DNA from: Levilinea saccharolytica
GTDB taxonomy: Bacteria > Chloroflexota > Anaerolineae > Anaerolineales > Anaerolineaceae
DNA: 64,000 nucleotides
Assembly: GCF_001306035.1 (NCBI RefSeq)
Contig: NZ_LGCM01000045.1
Location: 62,001 to 126,000 of the forward strand
Direction of reading: 5' to 3'
Below the pieces are notes generated by a model, which was not told the DNA's origin, did no database searches, and saw nothing but the letters and a program-made list of their open reading frames with translations. How positions within the stretch are numbered: the stretch's first letter is position 1; each line of letters starts with the position of its first letter. The position numbers were made by a program, and so were the translations under genes. Of this stretch, positions 49,020 to 57,728 are shown one piece after another.

Positions 49020-49790
49020 CAGCCTTGATCCGGTAGGGTGCGCTCGCTTTTTGAACGCACCACGCCCCAAAGGGATCCGTACCTTTTGTGGGAGAGACTG
49101 CTTCGGCCGGGAAGGTCACCCGGCCTCGCAGTGACACTTCTTGGTGTCATCGCGAGCCGTGAAGCGGCGTGCCCTCGCACTTCGAGGGCGCGGCGATCTC
49201 TTCCCTCAGGGTGGAGACTGCTTCGGCCGGAAAGATCATCCGGCCTCGCAGTGACAAGGTAGGCTGAAGGGATCTGCTCTTTCTGGGTAGAGACTGCTTC
49301 GCCCCCAAAGAGCGGGGGCTCGCCCTCAAAAGGCGAGGGCAAGCAGTGACACTTCTTGGTGTCATCGCGAGCCGCAAAGCGGCGCGGTGATCTCTTCCCT
49401 CAAGGTGGAGACTGCTTCGGCCGGGAAGCCCCGGTAGGGTGCGTTCGTTGTCTGAACGCACCACGCCCCAAAGGGATCCGTACCTTTTGTGGGAGAGACT
49501 GCTTCGGCCGGGAAGGTCACCCGGCCTCGCAGTGACATAGTAGGCTGAAGGGATCTGCTCTTTTTAGGTAGAGACTGCTTCGACCCGAAAACCCATCGGG
49601 TCTCGCAGTGACATGTCAATGTGAAGCGGTCTGCTTTTCTGAGGTGGAGACTGCTTCGCCCCCAAAAGGCGGGGGCTCGCCCCCAAAAGGCGGGGGCTCG
49701 CAGTGACATGGTAGGCTGAAGGGATCTGCTCTTTTTAGGTAGAGACTGCTTCGTCCTCAAAAGGCGAGGGCAAGCAGTGACATCAATGGC
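49020..49790. repeat. Cluster of eight related intergenic repeats
   Basis: The gap 48889-49838 is filled by imperfect copies of a unit starting AGACTGCTTCG and ending CTCGCAGTGACA or CAAGCAGTGACA. Copies begin at 49095, 49215, 49291, 49409, 49496, 49572, 49648 and 49743; several steps are exactly 76 bases. Between the two ends lies a variable inverted repeat (for example CGGCCGGGAAGGTCACCCGG). Two longer modules also recur: one containing CACGCCCCAAAGGGATCCGT (about 49063 and 49464) and one containing CTTCTTGGTGTCATCGCGAG (about 49136 and 49351). Any reading frames here are repeat-derived and not genes. Confidence 0.9.
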
Positions 49791-49838
49791 AGGTTCGCGG
49801 CCGCAACGGACCGCACTCTTTCCCAACACAGGTGAGCG

Positions 49839-51890
49839 TTGCACAACTTCTTACTGCGCATTGCCCGGCTGTTCAACCGCGGCGAAACTTCAAAAGGCTT
49901 TCAGGAGCGAGGGGAAAACGTCACCGAGGCCTTTGCCCTGCTGTACACCGCCCCGCTGGCCCTGGCGGGTGTGGTGTGGCTGATCCTGGCCACCGACCTG
50001 GAAGCCCTCCCAGAACAGATTTTTTACCTGCTGGGGCTGCTGGCGTTATTTTTCCTCTTTGAGCAGTACGATTTCTACACCTATTATGAAATCCAGCCCG
50101 GCAACTACGCCTCGTGGCAGGAGAACCTGTGGAGCCTGGTGCATTGGCCGGCGGTGCTGGTTTTTGGCCCCAACGGGCTGTGGCCGTTTGTGCTGTGGGC
50201 CATCTTCAGCCAGATTCTGCGCTGGCGCCGCGACCGCATTACCCGCTCCAGCCTCAACATCGCCTGGAACCTGACCCTCGACCTCACCCGCGCGGTGCTG
50301 CTGGCCCTGGCGGCCCTGAGCATTTACCCCTTAATCGGCGGCAGCGTGCCCATGACCGGCCTCACCCGCCGCAGCGTGTTCCCGGCCCTGGGCATCAGCC
50401 TCATCTGGCAAATCCTGTCTTTCCTGCTGTGGCTGCCCTACCTGTGGCAGACCGCCAATTTTAACGCCCGCATGCAGAAGGGTTCCTCGATATTTTGGCG
50501 TTTTTCGCTCATGACCACCGGCTGGCACCTGCTGGTGATGCCCTACGCGGTGCTGCTGGCGGGCCTGTTCGTGCAAAACGGCCTGGGTGCCTATCTCTAT
50601 TTGCTCAGCGGCACCCTGCTGGTCAGCCTGATGGCTAATCAGCTCAGCCGCGCCGCTGACCGCAGCCACATGCGTTCGCGCGAGCTGGGTGAGCTGGAAC
50701 GCCTATCGCAGGCCTTGCTGCTGGCTCCGCCGGACGCCTCCACCCTGCCGCAGGTGCTGCAGCAGCATATCCCCAGCATGTTCGCCAGCTGTTACGTGGA
50801 CATTCGTTTGTTCAACGGGGAGACCCTGTTCCGTTCGGATCACGACAGCCCCGCCGCGGATGAGACCTTTTGGGATTGGGCGCGCAGCGCGGAGCAGTCG
50901 CGCGTGTTCCCCCTGGACAGCGTGCTGCCCTGGAACCAGACCCGCTCCCGTTCGGCGGTGGTGACCGTGCCGATCGTTTTGAAGGATCACCCCGCGCCTA
51001 TCGGCGCCCTGTTCCTGGCGCGCCAACGCTCTGCCGAGCAAATTGACGCCACCGTGCCCGCGGCGCAGTCCCTGGCGGCGCAGATTGCCGCTGCGCTGGA
51101 CGCCGCCCGCATTTACGCCCGCACCCTGGCCCACCAACGCGTGGAGCAGGAATTACAGCTGGCCGGGGAGATTCAGGCCAGCCTGCTGCCCGATGAACTG
51201 CCCGCTCTCAAAGGCTGGGATTTCAGCGCCGCCCTGCTGCCCGCCCGCGAAACCTCAGGCGATTTTTACGACATCATCCCTCTGCCCAACGGACGGGTGG
51301 CCCTGGTGATCGCCGACGTGGCCGATAAGGGCATGGGCGCGGCCCTGTATATGGCCCTCAGCCGTACCCTCATTCGCACCTATGCCGTGGCTTACCACAC
51401 CCGCCCCGACTATGTCATGCGCGTGGCCAACCAGCGCATCCTCAAAGATACGCGCGCCGATCTGTTTGTGACCGTGTTTTATGCCGTGCTCGACCCCATC
51501 AGCGGCGAAATGACTTACTGCAACGCCGGGCACAACCCCCCTTGCTGGCTGCGCGCGGATTCCAGCGATACACCCTTGCTGCGCCGCACAGGCATCCCCC
51601 TGGGCATCTATGAGGATGTCACCTGGGAGCAGGTCAGCGTGCGCTTGCAGGCCGGAGACCGTCTGGTGCTGTACACCGACGGCATCACCGAAGCGCAGAA
51701 CGCCGCTCAGGAATGTTTGGGGGATGAACCTTTCTACGAGCTGCTGAAAACCCTGCGCGGCCAAAGCGCCGCGGCCATTCACCAGGCGGTTTTAGAAGCC
51801 GTGGCGGCGCACAGCGGCGGCGTGGACCAATCCGATGACATCACCCTGATGGTGGCGGCCTGCGACGAACTGGGCAGCCCCGCCGAATGA
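49839..51890 (+). CDS. Membrane-anchored SpoIIE/RsbU-type protein phosphatase
   Basis: A 683-residue protein. Residues about 35-275 contain roughly six hydrophobic helices. A GAF-like region with regulatory potential follows (about 285-425), then a coiled linker QRVEQELQLAGEIQASLLPD and a PP2C-type SpoIIE domain (about 455-675). Metal-binding aspartates sit in ETSGDFYDIIPL, VIADVADKGMGAAL and LYTDGITEAQN. Such proteins dephosphorylate anti-anti-sigma factors in partner-switching pathways. No partner kinase or STAS protein is encoded nearby. The TTG start has AGGTGAG four bases upstream. It converges with the MFS gene, one base apart. Confidence 0.88.
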   Translation: MHNFLLRIARLFNRGETSKGFQERGENVTEAFALLYTAPLALAGVVWLILATDLEALPEQIFYLLGLLALFFLFEQYDFYTYYEIQPGNYASWQENLWSLVHWPAVLVFGPNGLWPFVLWAIFSQILRWRRDRITRSSLNIAWNLTLDLTRAVLLALAALSIYPLIGGSVPMTGLTRRSVFPALGISLIWQILSFLLWLPYLWQTANFNARMQKGSSIFWRFSLMTTGWHLLVMPYAVLLAGLFVQNGLGAYLYLLSGTLLVSLMANQLSRAADRSHMRSRELGELERLSQALLLAPPDASTLPQVLQQHIPSMFASCYVDIRLFNGETLFRSDHDSPAADETFWDWARSAEQSRVFPLDSVLPWNQTRSRSAVVTVPIVLKDHPAPIGALFLARQRSAEQIDATVPAAQSLAAQIAAALDAARIYARTLAHQRVEQELQLAGEIQASLLPDELPALKGWDFSAALLPARETSGDFYDIIPLPNGRVALVIADVADKGMGAALYMALSRTLIRTYAVAYHTRPDYVMRVANQRILKDTRADLFVTVFYAVLDPISGEMTYCNAGHNPPCWLRADSSDTPLLRRTGIPLGIYEDVTWEQVSVRLQAGDRLVLYTDGITEAQNAAQECLGDEPFYELLKTLRGQSAAAIHQAVLEAVAAHSGGVDQSDDITLMVAACDELGSPAE

Positions 51891-51891
51891 C

Positions 51892-53136
51892 CTAATCGCG
51901 CGGGTCTTCCCCCTGCCCGGCGGCGGGTGGATTCGGGGCGCGCAGTTGGGGGCGGATGAGACCCAGGACGGGGGTGAGCAGCGCCGAGGAACTGAGCAGC
52001 GCCGCCGTGATGGAAACCTGCTGGGCCACCAGCCCCACCAGCGGCCCGCCGCCAATCTGCCCGATGGCGTCCACCTGACTGCTCATGGAAAGCACGGTAG
52101 CGCGCACCTGTGAATCCAGGCGCTGGTTCACCCAGGCGGTGTACAGCGGCTCCACCCAATTGCGCAGCACCGAAATGATCAAATACAGCAGCAGCGCGGC
52201 TGGAAGCCAACGCGTCACGGCAAAACCCGCCAGGCTGAGCACAATCCCCGCGCTGGCCGCCGCGATCCAACCCGCCAGACTGCGCAGGCGGGTCACATCC
52301 ACGCGGCGCTGCACCATCTCCACCGCGGCCACCGAAAGCAGCATGGCCGTCCCGCGCAGCAGGCCCATCCACACCACCGGTTCGGCCCACGGAAAGCTGT
52401 AATTTTGCAGCAGGTGCGCCACCCACAGACGGTCAAAGCCCTCGCTGTACAGGCCGTAAAACAGCCCAATCCACAAGATGGCGCGCAAGGCCGGGCGCTG
52501 ACGAACCGTGCGCAGGCCGCCGCGGAAGGTCTCGAACATATTGCCCCAGGTGGTGCGCTCGGCGCTGGGGGTGGGCTTAAAGCCGTTTTCGGGCATGGTG
52601 AAAATCAGCCCCAGCCCCAGCAAGGCCATCAGCGCACCGCAGGCCACCAGCGGAAAGGCCAGGTTGACCCGCCCCAAGAGGGTTCCGGCCGCGATGCCCG
52701 CCAGGCCGGTGAGCATTTCCAGTTGGCGCGCCCGCAGGAAGGCCTGGTTGGCGCGTTCTTCGCCGATCTCATCGCTGATCCAGGCTTGCAGCGCCCCGCT
52801 GGTGAAGGTGTAGCCCACCCCCCACAATACCTGGGCCAGCAAGATGGGCACAAAAAAGGGCAGCAGCCCTTCGGTGATGAAGCCCGCTCCCACCAGAAAC
52901 AGGCCGATGATGATGGACAGGCGGCGGCTGAAGCTGTCGGCCACCACGCCGGTGGGCACTTCGAAGAGGAACACCGCCGCCTCCAGGGTGGTGCCCACCA
53001 GCACCAGCTGCAGCGGGTTGAGCCCCGCCACGGTCACCTCGTACAGGCTGGCGACGGTGAAGGCCATTGAAAAACCGAAAGCGGTCAGACCGCTGTAGAT
53101 TAAGAACAGGGGGTAGGCTGCGGTGCGTTTTATCAA
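51892..53136 (-). CDS. Major facilitator superfamily transporter
   Basis: A 414-residue protein with about twelve helices. The loop between helices 2 and 3 has the MFS signature in the form PTGVVADSFSRRLSI. The TTG start at 53136 has only a weak ribosome site. It follows the DUF92 gene by 24 bases on the same strand and may be translated from the same message. Substrate unknown; the sequence is closest in style to drug- or solute-efflux MFS proteins. Confidence 0.82.
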   Translation of the reverse strand: MIKRTAAYPLFLIYSGLTAFGFSMAFTVASLYEVTVAGLNPLQLVLVGTTLEAAVFLFEVPTGVVADSFSRRLSIIIGLFLVGAGFITEGLLPFFVPILLAQVLWGVGYTFTSGALQAWISDEIGEERANQAFLRARQLEMLTGLAGIAAGTLLGRVNLAFPLVACGALMALLGLGLIFTMPENGFKPTPSAERTTWGNMFETFRGGLRTVRQRPALRAILWIGLFYGLYSEGFDRLWVAHLLQNYSFPWAEPVVWMGLLRGTAMLLSVAAVEMVQRRVDVTRLRSLAGWIAAASAGIVLSLAGFAVTRWLPAALLLYLIISVLRNWVEPLYTAWVNQRLDSQVRATVLSMSSQVDAIGQIGGGPLVGLVAQQVSITAALLSSSALLTPVLGLIRPQLRAPNPPAAGQGEDPRD

Positions 53137-53160
53137 GAGGATGTGTCCAAAAATGGGATC

Positions 53161-53991
53161 TTAAAAGACAAACCACAGGGCAGCGGCCAGCGCCCCGCTG
53201 AGGGTGCACAGGGTGTTGACCCAGTCGTTGCCCAGCCAGCTCAGGCCGCGCAGGCGGGTGGTGGGCGTGCCGCACAGGTGCAGGGGATGGCGCTCGGTCT
53301 CTTTGCCGCAGGCCGGGCAGTGATAAATGGCCTGCAGGGTGGCGCCCAGGAGCGAATCCACCAGGCTGCCGGCCAGACCCGCTAGGGTCACGGCCGCCAG
53401 GGCCGCGGCGATCTGCTCCCAGCCCAGGGCCAAAAGACCCCCAGGCCAAAACAGCACCGCCAGCAGGGCGATGAACAAGGCCCCGCTGCCGGCCGCCAGC
53501 GTGCCAGCCGCGCTGATGCCGCCGGAGGTGCCGCGCTCCACGCGCTGGCCGGTGGTGATCAGCCGCGGCGCGCTGCGGCTCAACACGCCCAATTCGGTGG
53601 CCCAGGTGTCCGCGTTAGCGGCGGCCAGCGCCCCGGCAAAACCGGCCCACGGCCAAAGCGCCTGTGGAAAGAGCACATGCAGGATCACGAACAGACCGGC
53701 GATGCCCCCGTTGGCGGCCACCTGGGCGTAATCGCGCTGGGAACCTTTCGAAAATTTCTCGTTGAGGGCTTCCTTGCGGCGGCCCGCGAAGCGCGACAGC
53801 CCGCTGGAAGACACAAAAAAGCCCACCAGCAGCACCGCCCAGCCCAAACCACCCAGGCCAAACACCACCGTGCCCAAAACGGCCGCGGCCAGCGCCCCCG
53901 AACGGCTGAGGCTGCGCGCGCGGTAGGCCGCCAGGGCGATGACCACGGCGGCTGCCAAACCGATGACCAGTTGTATCGCGTTGATCTTCAT
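53161..53991 (-). CDS. DUF92 membrane protein (phytyl-phosphate kinase-like)
   Basis: A 276-residue integral membrane protein with about seven helices. Family features are RARSLSRSGALAAAVLGTVV, AANADTWATELGVLS and GISAAGTLAAGSGA. The plant and cyanobacterial DUF92 protein VTE6 phosphorylates phytyl phosphate; whether this one does is unknown. A TGN-extended -10 (TATAAT on the minus strand, 54020-54015) lies about 24 bases upstream of the ATG. Confidence 0.85.
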   Translation of the reverse strand: MKINAIQLVIGLAAAVVIALAAYRARSLSRSGALAAAVLGTVVFGLGGLGWAVLLVGFFVSSSGLSRFAGRRKEALNEKFSKGSQRDYAQVAANGGIAGLFVILHVLFPQALWPWAGFAGALAAANADTWATELGVLSRSAPRLITTGQRVERGTSGGISAAGTLAAGSGALFIALLAVLFWPGGLLALGWEQIAAALAAVTLAGLAGSLVDSLLGATLQAIYHCPACGKETERHPLHLCGTPTTRLRGLSWLGNDWVNTLCTLSGALAAALWFVF

Positions 53992-54014
53992 GGGCGTGTC
54001 ACCTTTCGGGCCCG

Positions 54015-54024
54015 ATTATAACAG
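54015..54024 (-). promoter_or_regulatory. Extended -10 of DUF92-MFS operon
   Basis: On the minus strand the sequence reads TGTTATAAT, a TGN-extended -10. The start would lie about 17 bases before the DUF92 ATG. Confidence 0.5.
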
Positions 54025-54042
54025 GCCGGAGCGTCAGAGATG

Positions 54043-54076
54043 AAAAAACTCCCCTGGCGTTTTGGGCCGGGGGAGT
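54043..54076 (-). terminator. Terminator of the gene at 54095
   Basis: On the minus strand ACTCCCC pairs with GGGGAGT, followed by TTTTT. Confidence 0.8.
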
Positions 54077-54094
54077 CGGTCGGTTCACAATCGG

Positions 54095-54592
54095 TCAGCC
54101 GTTGGCGGGGCCGTTGTAGAAAATCGGCAGGAAGAAGGTCCAGGCCAGCACCGCCAGCGAACCGATCCAGGAAATATGCACGCCGTAGGCGGCGAAGGGG
54201 CCGCCCAGGGTGTAGACCCAGATGATGAAGGACACGGCGGAGATGACCACATGCCACCAATCCACCGCCAGTTTTTTCTTGGGGTCTCGTGTGCCGAAAA
54301 TGCGCAGCAGCACCACGCCGACGAGGCAAATGACCGACCACACCAGCAGGCCCACCTTTTGCTCGCTGGGGATCAGGCCGCTGCCCACCAGGTAGAGGCT
54401 GATGGCTTCGCCGGGCAGCAGCTTGGTGAGCTTTTCCAGGAAAAATTCGAACTGCTCTTTGGTGCTGGCGGCCGGAGCCGCAGCCGTGACGGGCGCCGCG
54501 GCCGCCGCTGACCCGGGGCGGTCGTGCCGCCGGGCGGCGGCTTCTCTTCGGGCGGTAACAGCAGGGCTGACAATACGATAGGGTGCAGACAT
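54095..54592 (-). CDS. Small membrane protein, unknown function
   Basis: A 165-residue protein starting MSAPYRIVSP, with a basic and then Ala/Pro-rich first 50 residues, a short amphipathic stretch KEQFEFFLEKLTKLLPGEAI, and four hydrophobic helices. I do not recognise a named family. GGGAGG lies six bases before the ATG, and a TGN-extended -10 (TATACT, 54667-54662 on the minus strand) lies about 70 bases upstream. It has its own terminator, so it is a single-gene unit. Confidence 0.7.
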   Translation of the reverse strand: MSAPYRIVSPAVTARREAAARRHDRPGSAAAAAPVTAAAPAASTKEQFEFFLEKLTKLLPGEAISLYLVGSGLIPSEQKVGLLVWSVICLVGVVLLRIFGTRDPKKKLAVDWWHVVISAVSFIIWVYTLGGPFAAYGVHISWIGSLAVLAWTFFLPIFYNGPANG

Positions 54593-54721
54593 CCACAACC
54601 TCCCTGTTGACTAAACCCTGCCCGTCCGCGGGCGGCAAGGCAGGCTGGACACTTCAGAATCAGTATAGCACAGCGCTGAAAAAACACGCGCTGAAGGAGG
54701 GCATGAGTCACCAGGGGAAGG

Positions 54722-55624
54722 TTACAGCAGCAGAATCAGCACCGCCGCGAAGAGCAAAATCCCCGCCGCCACACTGCTGATCCACAGCAGGTAGGCTACC
54801 GGGCGATTTTCGGGCAGGCGAAAGAAAAACAAACCCAGGAGTAAATTAAAGCCGTAGGTCAGCGCGCCCAAGACCGGCAGCAGCAGCGCTCGTTCCGGCG
54901 GCCCGGCTTGCAGGGGCAGGCCGCGAGCGTCGTAGCCCAAAGCCACCGGCCCATGCCCAGGGATGAGTACCCCCGCGGTGATGAACATCACCACCATCAC
55001 CCCCAGCCCCGCGGCCAGCAGAACGCGCGCAAAGGGCTCGCCCCACACGTTCTGCACAAAGGCCGCCGGACGAGCGGAAAGCGGCTCGATGGGCGAGAGG
55101 CTGCCCATTTCCATCACCCGCTGAAAGGCGCTGAGGAATTCGCGCGGGTCTGCCGGAGAGATGACGTACACCTGCTGGCGGGTGGCCACCAGGATGAGCG
55201 TTTCGGCGTCCCCGGCCAGGTACTCCACCAGCCCCAGGCCCTCCACCATGCGCCGCCCCAAGATGCCCCCCGGCAGCGATAGCCCCGGCAGCGGCAGGGC
55301 ATAGCCCAAATCCGCCGCGGAAAGCACCCATTCAACTTCCGGCAGGGGAATATCCTCGCCGCGCAGCCCCCAACGCAGCTTCAGCCCGTCGCGCTCCAAC
55401 GTGTAGCTGGCCCGCAGCAGGGCGTAGCCGCGGTAGGCCGCTAGAACCGCCGGGGGCAGCAGCAGCACCGAGAGGAGCAGCAGCAGCACAAAATAGGCCC
55501 CCACGGCAGCCTGGGTGGCAAAGTACAGGCTGCCCGCGCTCACCCCCAACAGCAGCAGGGCCAGGCCAAAATGCAGCAGCAGGCCCTGGCGGCGAACGGG
55601 GGTGAAAATCTGTGCTTCGGACAT
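54722..55624 (-). CDS. PH-like membrane protein
   Basis: A 300-residue protein with two N-terminal helices (about residues 15-75), a bacterial PH-like domain (about 80-180: YTLERDGLKLRWGLRGEDIP, LILVATRQQVYVISPADPRE) and helices at the C-terminus (about 195-300). It begins 11 bases after the DegT-type aminotransferase stop on the same strand, so the two are probably co-transcribed. Function unknown. Confidence 0.72.
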   Translation of the reverse strand: MSEAQIFTPVRRQGLLLHFGLALLLLGVSAGSLYFATQAAVGAYFVLLLLLSVLLLPPAVLAAYRGYALLRASYTLERDGLKLRWGLRGEDIPLPEVEWVLSAADLGYALPLPGLSLPGGILGRRMVEGLGLVEYLAGDAETLILVATRQQVYVISPADPREFLSAFQRVMEMGSLSPIEPLSARPAAFVQNVWGEPFARVLLAAGLGVMVVMFITAGVLIPGHGPVALGYDARGLPLQAGPPERALLLPVLGALTYGFNLLLGLFFFRLPENRPVAYLLWISSVAAGILLFAAVLILLL

Positions 55625-55635
55625 ACTCGCTTTGC

Positions 55636-56820
55636 CTACAGACAGCTCGCCAACGTGCGGCAGACGGCGTCTACCTGTTCTTCGCTCATCTTGCCGGAAA
55701 ACGGCAGGGCCAGACCGCGCTCGCCCAGGTCTTCTGTCACCGGGAAGTCGCCGCGGCGGTAGCCGAAACGTTCCATCATGTAGGGCTGCAAATGGATGGG
55801 AGAGAAATAGGGCCGCACCGGTACGCCGCGCGCCCCCAGCCGTTCGGCCAGGGCTGCCCGATCGGCGCCCCGCGCCAGACGGATGACATACACAAACCAG
55901 CTCACCCGCGTGGTGGAAGGGATCAGCACGGGGGCTTCCACGCCAGGGATCTCGGCCAGACGCTCAGCGTACCAATCCGCCACCTGTTGGCGGGAGGTGA
56001 GCAGCTCGTCAATGCGCGCCATCTGGGCCGCGCCCAGGGCCGCCGAGAGTTCATCCAGGCGGTAGTTGTAACCCAGGTAGGTGTGTTCCAGCCAGGTGTC
56101 GCCGGGGGCGCGCCCCTGGTTGCGCAGGGCCTGCATCAGCGTGCTCATGCGCTCGTCGTCGGTGATCACCAGGCCGCCCTCGCCGGTGGTGATTTGCTTG
56201 TTGGGGTAAAAGGCAAACACCCCGCAGTCGCCCAGCGTCCCCGCCGGACGGCCCTTATACTCGGCCCCCAGGGCTTCGCAGGAATCTTCGATCAGGCTCA
56301 GGCCGTGGCGGGCGCTGATGCCGCGCAGGGCGTCGTAATCGGCGGGCTGACCAAACACGTCCACCGCCAGCAGGCTTTTCAAAGCCCCGGGCGCTTCGGC
56401 CCCGGTGCGCGGCAGCCAGCGCTGGGCCGCCGCCCCGCCCGCCTGTAAATCCTGGGCAGCCTGGGCGGTCTGTTCGACGTCCATGTTGCCGGTCACGGGG
56501 TCCACATCCACAAACACGGGCACGGCCCGTTCATAGAGCAGCGCGTTGGTAGAGGCCACAAAGGAGAAGGGCGTGGTCAGCACGCGGTCTCCGGCGCCCA
56601 CCCCGCAGGCCAGCACACACAGATGCAGCCCGGCCGTGCCGGAATTCACCGCCAGGGCGTGGCGGCTGCCCGTGAAGCGCCGAAACGCCTCTTCAAAGGC
56701 CCGAATCTGCGGCCCCATGCTTAAATTGGGGGTCTGCAAAACGCTCAGCACCGCCTGGCGTTCGCTCTCGGTCAGATCCGGGGACGACATGGGAATGCGT
56801 GGGGGAGCTTGATAGTCCAT
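55636..56820 (-). CDS. DegT/DnrJ/EryC1 (ArnB-type) sugar aminotransferase
   Basis: A 394-residue PLP enzyme of the kind that transaminates nucleotide-linked keto sugars. Visible features are NSGTAGLHLCVLA (cofactor phosphate binding), VDVFGQPADYDAL, IEDSCEALGAEYKG and the catalytic lysine K208 in FYPNKQITTGEGG. It probably makes an amino sugar for surface polysaccharide. The ATG is seven bases after a TAAAAT -10-like hexamer (56833-56828, minus strand), so the message may be leaderless. Confidence 0.92.
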   Translation of the reverse strand: MDYQAPPRIPMSSPDLTESERQAVLSVLQTPNLSMGPQIRAFEEAFRRFTGSRHALAVNSGTAGLHLCVLACGVGAGDRVLTTPFSFVASTNALLYERAVPVFVDVDPVTGNMDVEQTAQAAQDLQAGGAAAQRWLPRTGAEAPGALKSLLAVDVFGQPADYDALRGISARHGLSLIEDSCEALGAEYKGRPAGTLGDCGVFAFYPNKQITTGEGGLVITDDERMSTLMQALRNQGRAPGDTWLEHTYLGYNYRLDELSAALGAAQMARIDELLTSRQQVADWYAERLAEIPGVEAPVLIPSTTRVSWFVYVIRLARGADRAALAERLGARGVPVRPYFSPIHLQPYMMERFGYRRGDFPVTEDLGERGLALPFSGKMSEEQVDAVCRTLASCL

Positions 56821-56856
56821 GAGGCTGATTTTACACCTTTTTTGGCGCTTAAAAGC

Positions 56857-56895
56857 AAAGGCCGGGCATGACCCCGACCCTGGCTTTATCTTCTG
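56857..56895 (-). terminator. Candidate terminator after the small membrane protein gene
   Basis: On the minus strand AAAGCCAGGG pairs imperfectly with CCCGGCCTTT around a short loop, followed by GCTTTT. The stem has a bulge, so this is tentative. Confidence 0.4.
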
Positions 56896-56907
56896 AATGA
56901 CAGCGGA

Positions 56908-57321
56908 TTAGATCAACGCCAACAGCGGGGCGACGCGGCTGAATTCGTTCATGAGCTGATCGAAATCCATCATGCCCGTGCTGAACACCACCAGGGGCAC
57001 AACCACGCAGCAGCAGCACAGCAGCACCAGGACCACAATCAAGATGATCCACAGGGTCTTGTTGCTTTTCTTCTCTTCAACGGGCGGAACAGCGGGGGGA
57101 GTATAATCATTCATTTTTGCCTTCTCCTTTGGGGTATCGGATGAAACCGGGGGGACTTCTTCGGGCGGCAGCGGCTCTTCCCATTGGGGTTTGGGGGCAG
57201 AATCCGCCGCGTCCGGTGCTGCTTTCTCTACTTTGGGAGCGAAGACCGTCGGGCTGCTGTTGGAGGGCGTTTCCGGCGGCACAGGCGGGTCGGTATCACG
57301 GGGGTCTTTATACTCGCTCAC
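56908..57321 (-). CDS. Small single-span membrane protein, Pro-rich
   Basis: A 137-residue protein with a GTG start preceded by AGGAGGAG. Residues 1-85 are polar and rich in Pro, Glu and Asp (KDPRDTDPPVPPETPSN), followed by one strong helix with an unusual run of four cysteines (VLVLLCCCCVVVPLVV) and a short amphipathic tail. No known family recognised. It begins eight bases after the DUF4190 gene on the same strand. Confidence 0.7.
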   Translation of the reverse strand: MSEYKDPRDTDPPVPPETPSNSSPTVFAPKVEKAAPDAADSAPKPQWEEPLPPEEVPPVSSDTPKEKAKMNDYTPPAVPPVEEKKSNKTLWIILIVVLVLLCCCCVVVPLVVFSTGMMDFDQLMNEFSRVAPLLALI

Positions 57322-57329
57322 GGCTCCTC

Positions 57330-57695
57330 CTAGGGGACGTAGTAAAAACTGCTGTTGATCTCGTTCATGAAGGGCAGCATGCACAGGGGCGCAGAGATGG
57401 CCCCGGCGAAGATCAGCACGCCCAGGCACAGACCAATCAGCGCTAGAATGATATTGGCGTAGCCCAAAACCAGGCCAATGGTGGCCATGCCGTCACCGCT
57501 CACCCGGCCGTAGGATTTTTTGATCTCCCCTTTGGCCACATGGCCAAAAATGACCGCCAACAGCCCTCCCAGGCCGAACACACCCAGCCAGCCCAAAATG
57601 CCGCAGATCAGGCTGATGATGGCCGAACTGCTGGTGGTCACCGCCACGGGCGGGGGATATTGGGCGTTTGGGGGCGGATATGGAACCTGTGACAT
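57330..57695 (-). CDS. DUF4190 membrane protein
   Basis: A 121-residue protein with a Pro/Tyr-rich N-terminus (PYPPPNAQYPPP) and three hydrophobic segments. The pattern SLICGILGWLGVFGLGGLLA, FGHVAKGEIKKS and GLVLGYANIILAL is typical of DUF4190. Function unknown. The ribosome site GGGAGGTG is clear. Confidence 0.82.
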   Translation of the reverse strand: MSQVPYPPPNAQYPPPVAVTTSSSAIISLICGILGWLGVFGLGGLLAVIFGHVAKGEIKKSYGRVSGDGMATIGLVLGYANIILALIGLCLGVLIFAGAISAPLCMLPFMNEINSSFYYVP

Positions 57696-57728
57696 CCGTG
57701 CACCTCCCTCTCTGATTAAGATGATTGA

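Noticed and set aside
48889-49137. N-terminal extension of the membrane protein at 47743-48888 into the repeat cluster
   Set aside because: The added residues come from the repeat, and a -10-like hexamer and better start lie downstream.
49020-49790. CRISPR array or coding region in the repeat cluster
   Set aside because: Repeat spacing varies (76 to 120 bases), the units contain internal inverted repeats, and the open frames are simply translations of the repeats.
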